From NCBI GenBank assembly GCA_024405255.1, contig JAKSOY010000096.1, forward strand, positions 1 to 15,579: DNA of 15,579 nt. The letters are read 5' to 3'. The DNA comes from Kiritimatiellia bacterium. Lineage in GTDB: Bacteria; Verrucomicrobiota; Kiritimatiellia; RFP12; UBA1067. Below the pieces are notes generated by a model. It saw only the letters and a program-made list of their open reading frames with translations. It searched no databases and had not been told where the DNA came from. Numbering within the stretch: the first letter of the stretch is position 1; every line of letters starts with the position of its first letter. Positions 15,550 through 15,579 of this stretch are shown here, piece after piece. The translations under genes were made by a program, and so were the position numbers.

Positions 15550-15579
15550 TTTGCTCCTTGTTCGATTATCAGTCCGAGA

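Overview
The window is about 15.6 kb of fairly GC-rich DNA in which every supportable gene lies on the minus strand. The proteins point to an anaerobic, polysaccharide-degrading member of the PVC group, most plausibly a gut-type Kiritimatiellota or Lentisphaerota bacterium. The reasons are a huge secreted protein with autotransporter-associated beta-strand repeats and LamG-like domains, very large secreted carbohydrate-active proteins, an AAA-ATPase of the AAA-ATPase-like/DUF1703 type, a hybrid cluster protein, and short palindromic GGGGACNGTCCCC repeats. This placement is inference; there is no rRNA or other phylogenetic marker here.

Right to left, in the direction of transcription: (1) 15549-15046 encodes a small protein with a DUF2007-like C-terminal domain behind a very acidic linker. 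A GGGGACTGTCCCC palindrome follows it (15002-15020). (2) A good sigma70-type promoter (14892-14920) precedes three tightly packed genes. These encode a signal peptide + SLH + HEAT-like + rhamnogalacturonan lyase (PL4) fusion (14842-11738), a 1522-residue LamG/beta-strand-repeat surface protein (11720-7152), and a secreted parallel beta-helix glycoside hydrolase resembling GH141 (7148-3840). Gaps are 17 and 3 nt. A small single-pass membrane protein of unknown function (3799-3047) follows 40 nt later and may be in the same transcript. I read this as a cell-surface pectin (rhamnogalacturonan)-degrading locus. (3) 2808-1258 encodes hybrid cluster protein Hcp with all metal ligands recognisable. 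Its leader holds a perfect 20-bp palindrome that looks like an operator. (4) 1259-959 is a short region with a REP-like cluster and a possible gene relic. (5) 958 to the left edge is the N-terminal 319 residues of the AAA-ATPase, with a promoter so close to the ATG that the mRNA would be almost leaderless.

The most interesting part is the 3.0-14.9 kb locus: an SLH-anchored PL4 lyase carrying a helical-repeat spacer, transcribed with a giant repeat protein and a GH141-like enzyme. No tRNA, rRNA, CRISPR array, transposase or integrase was seen.
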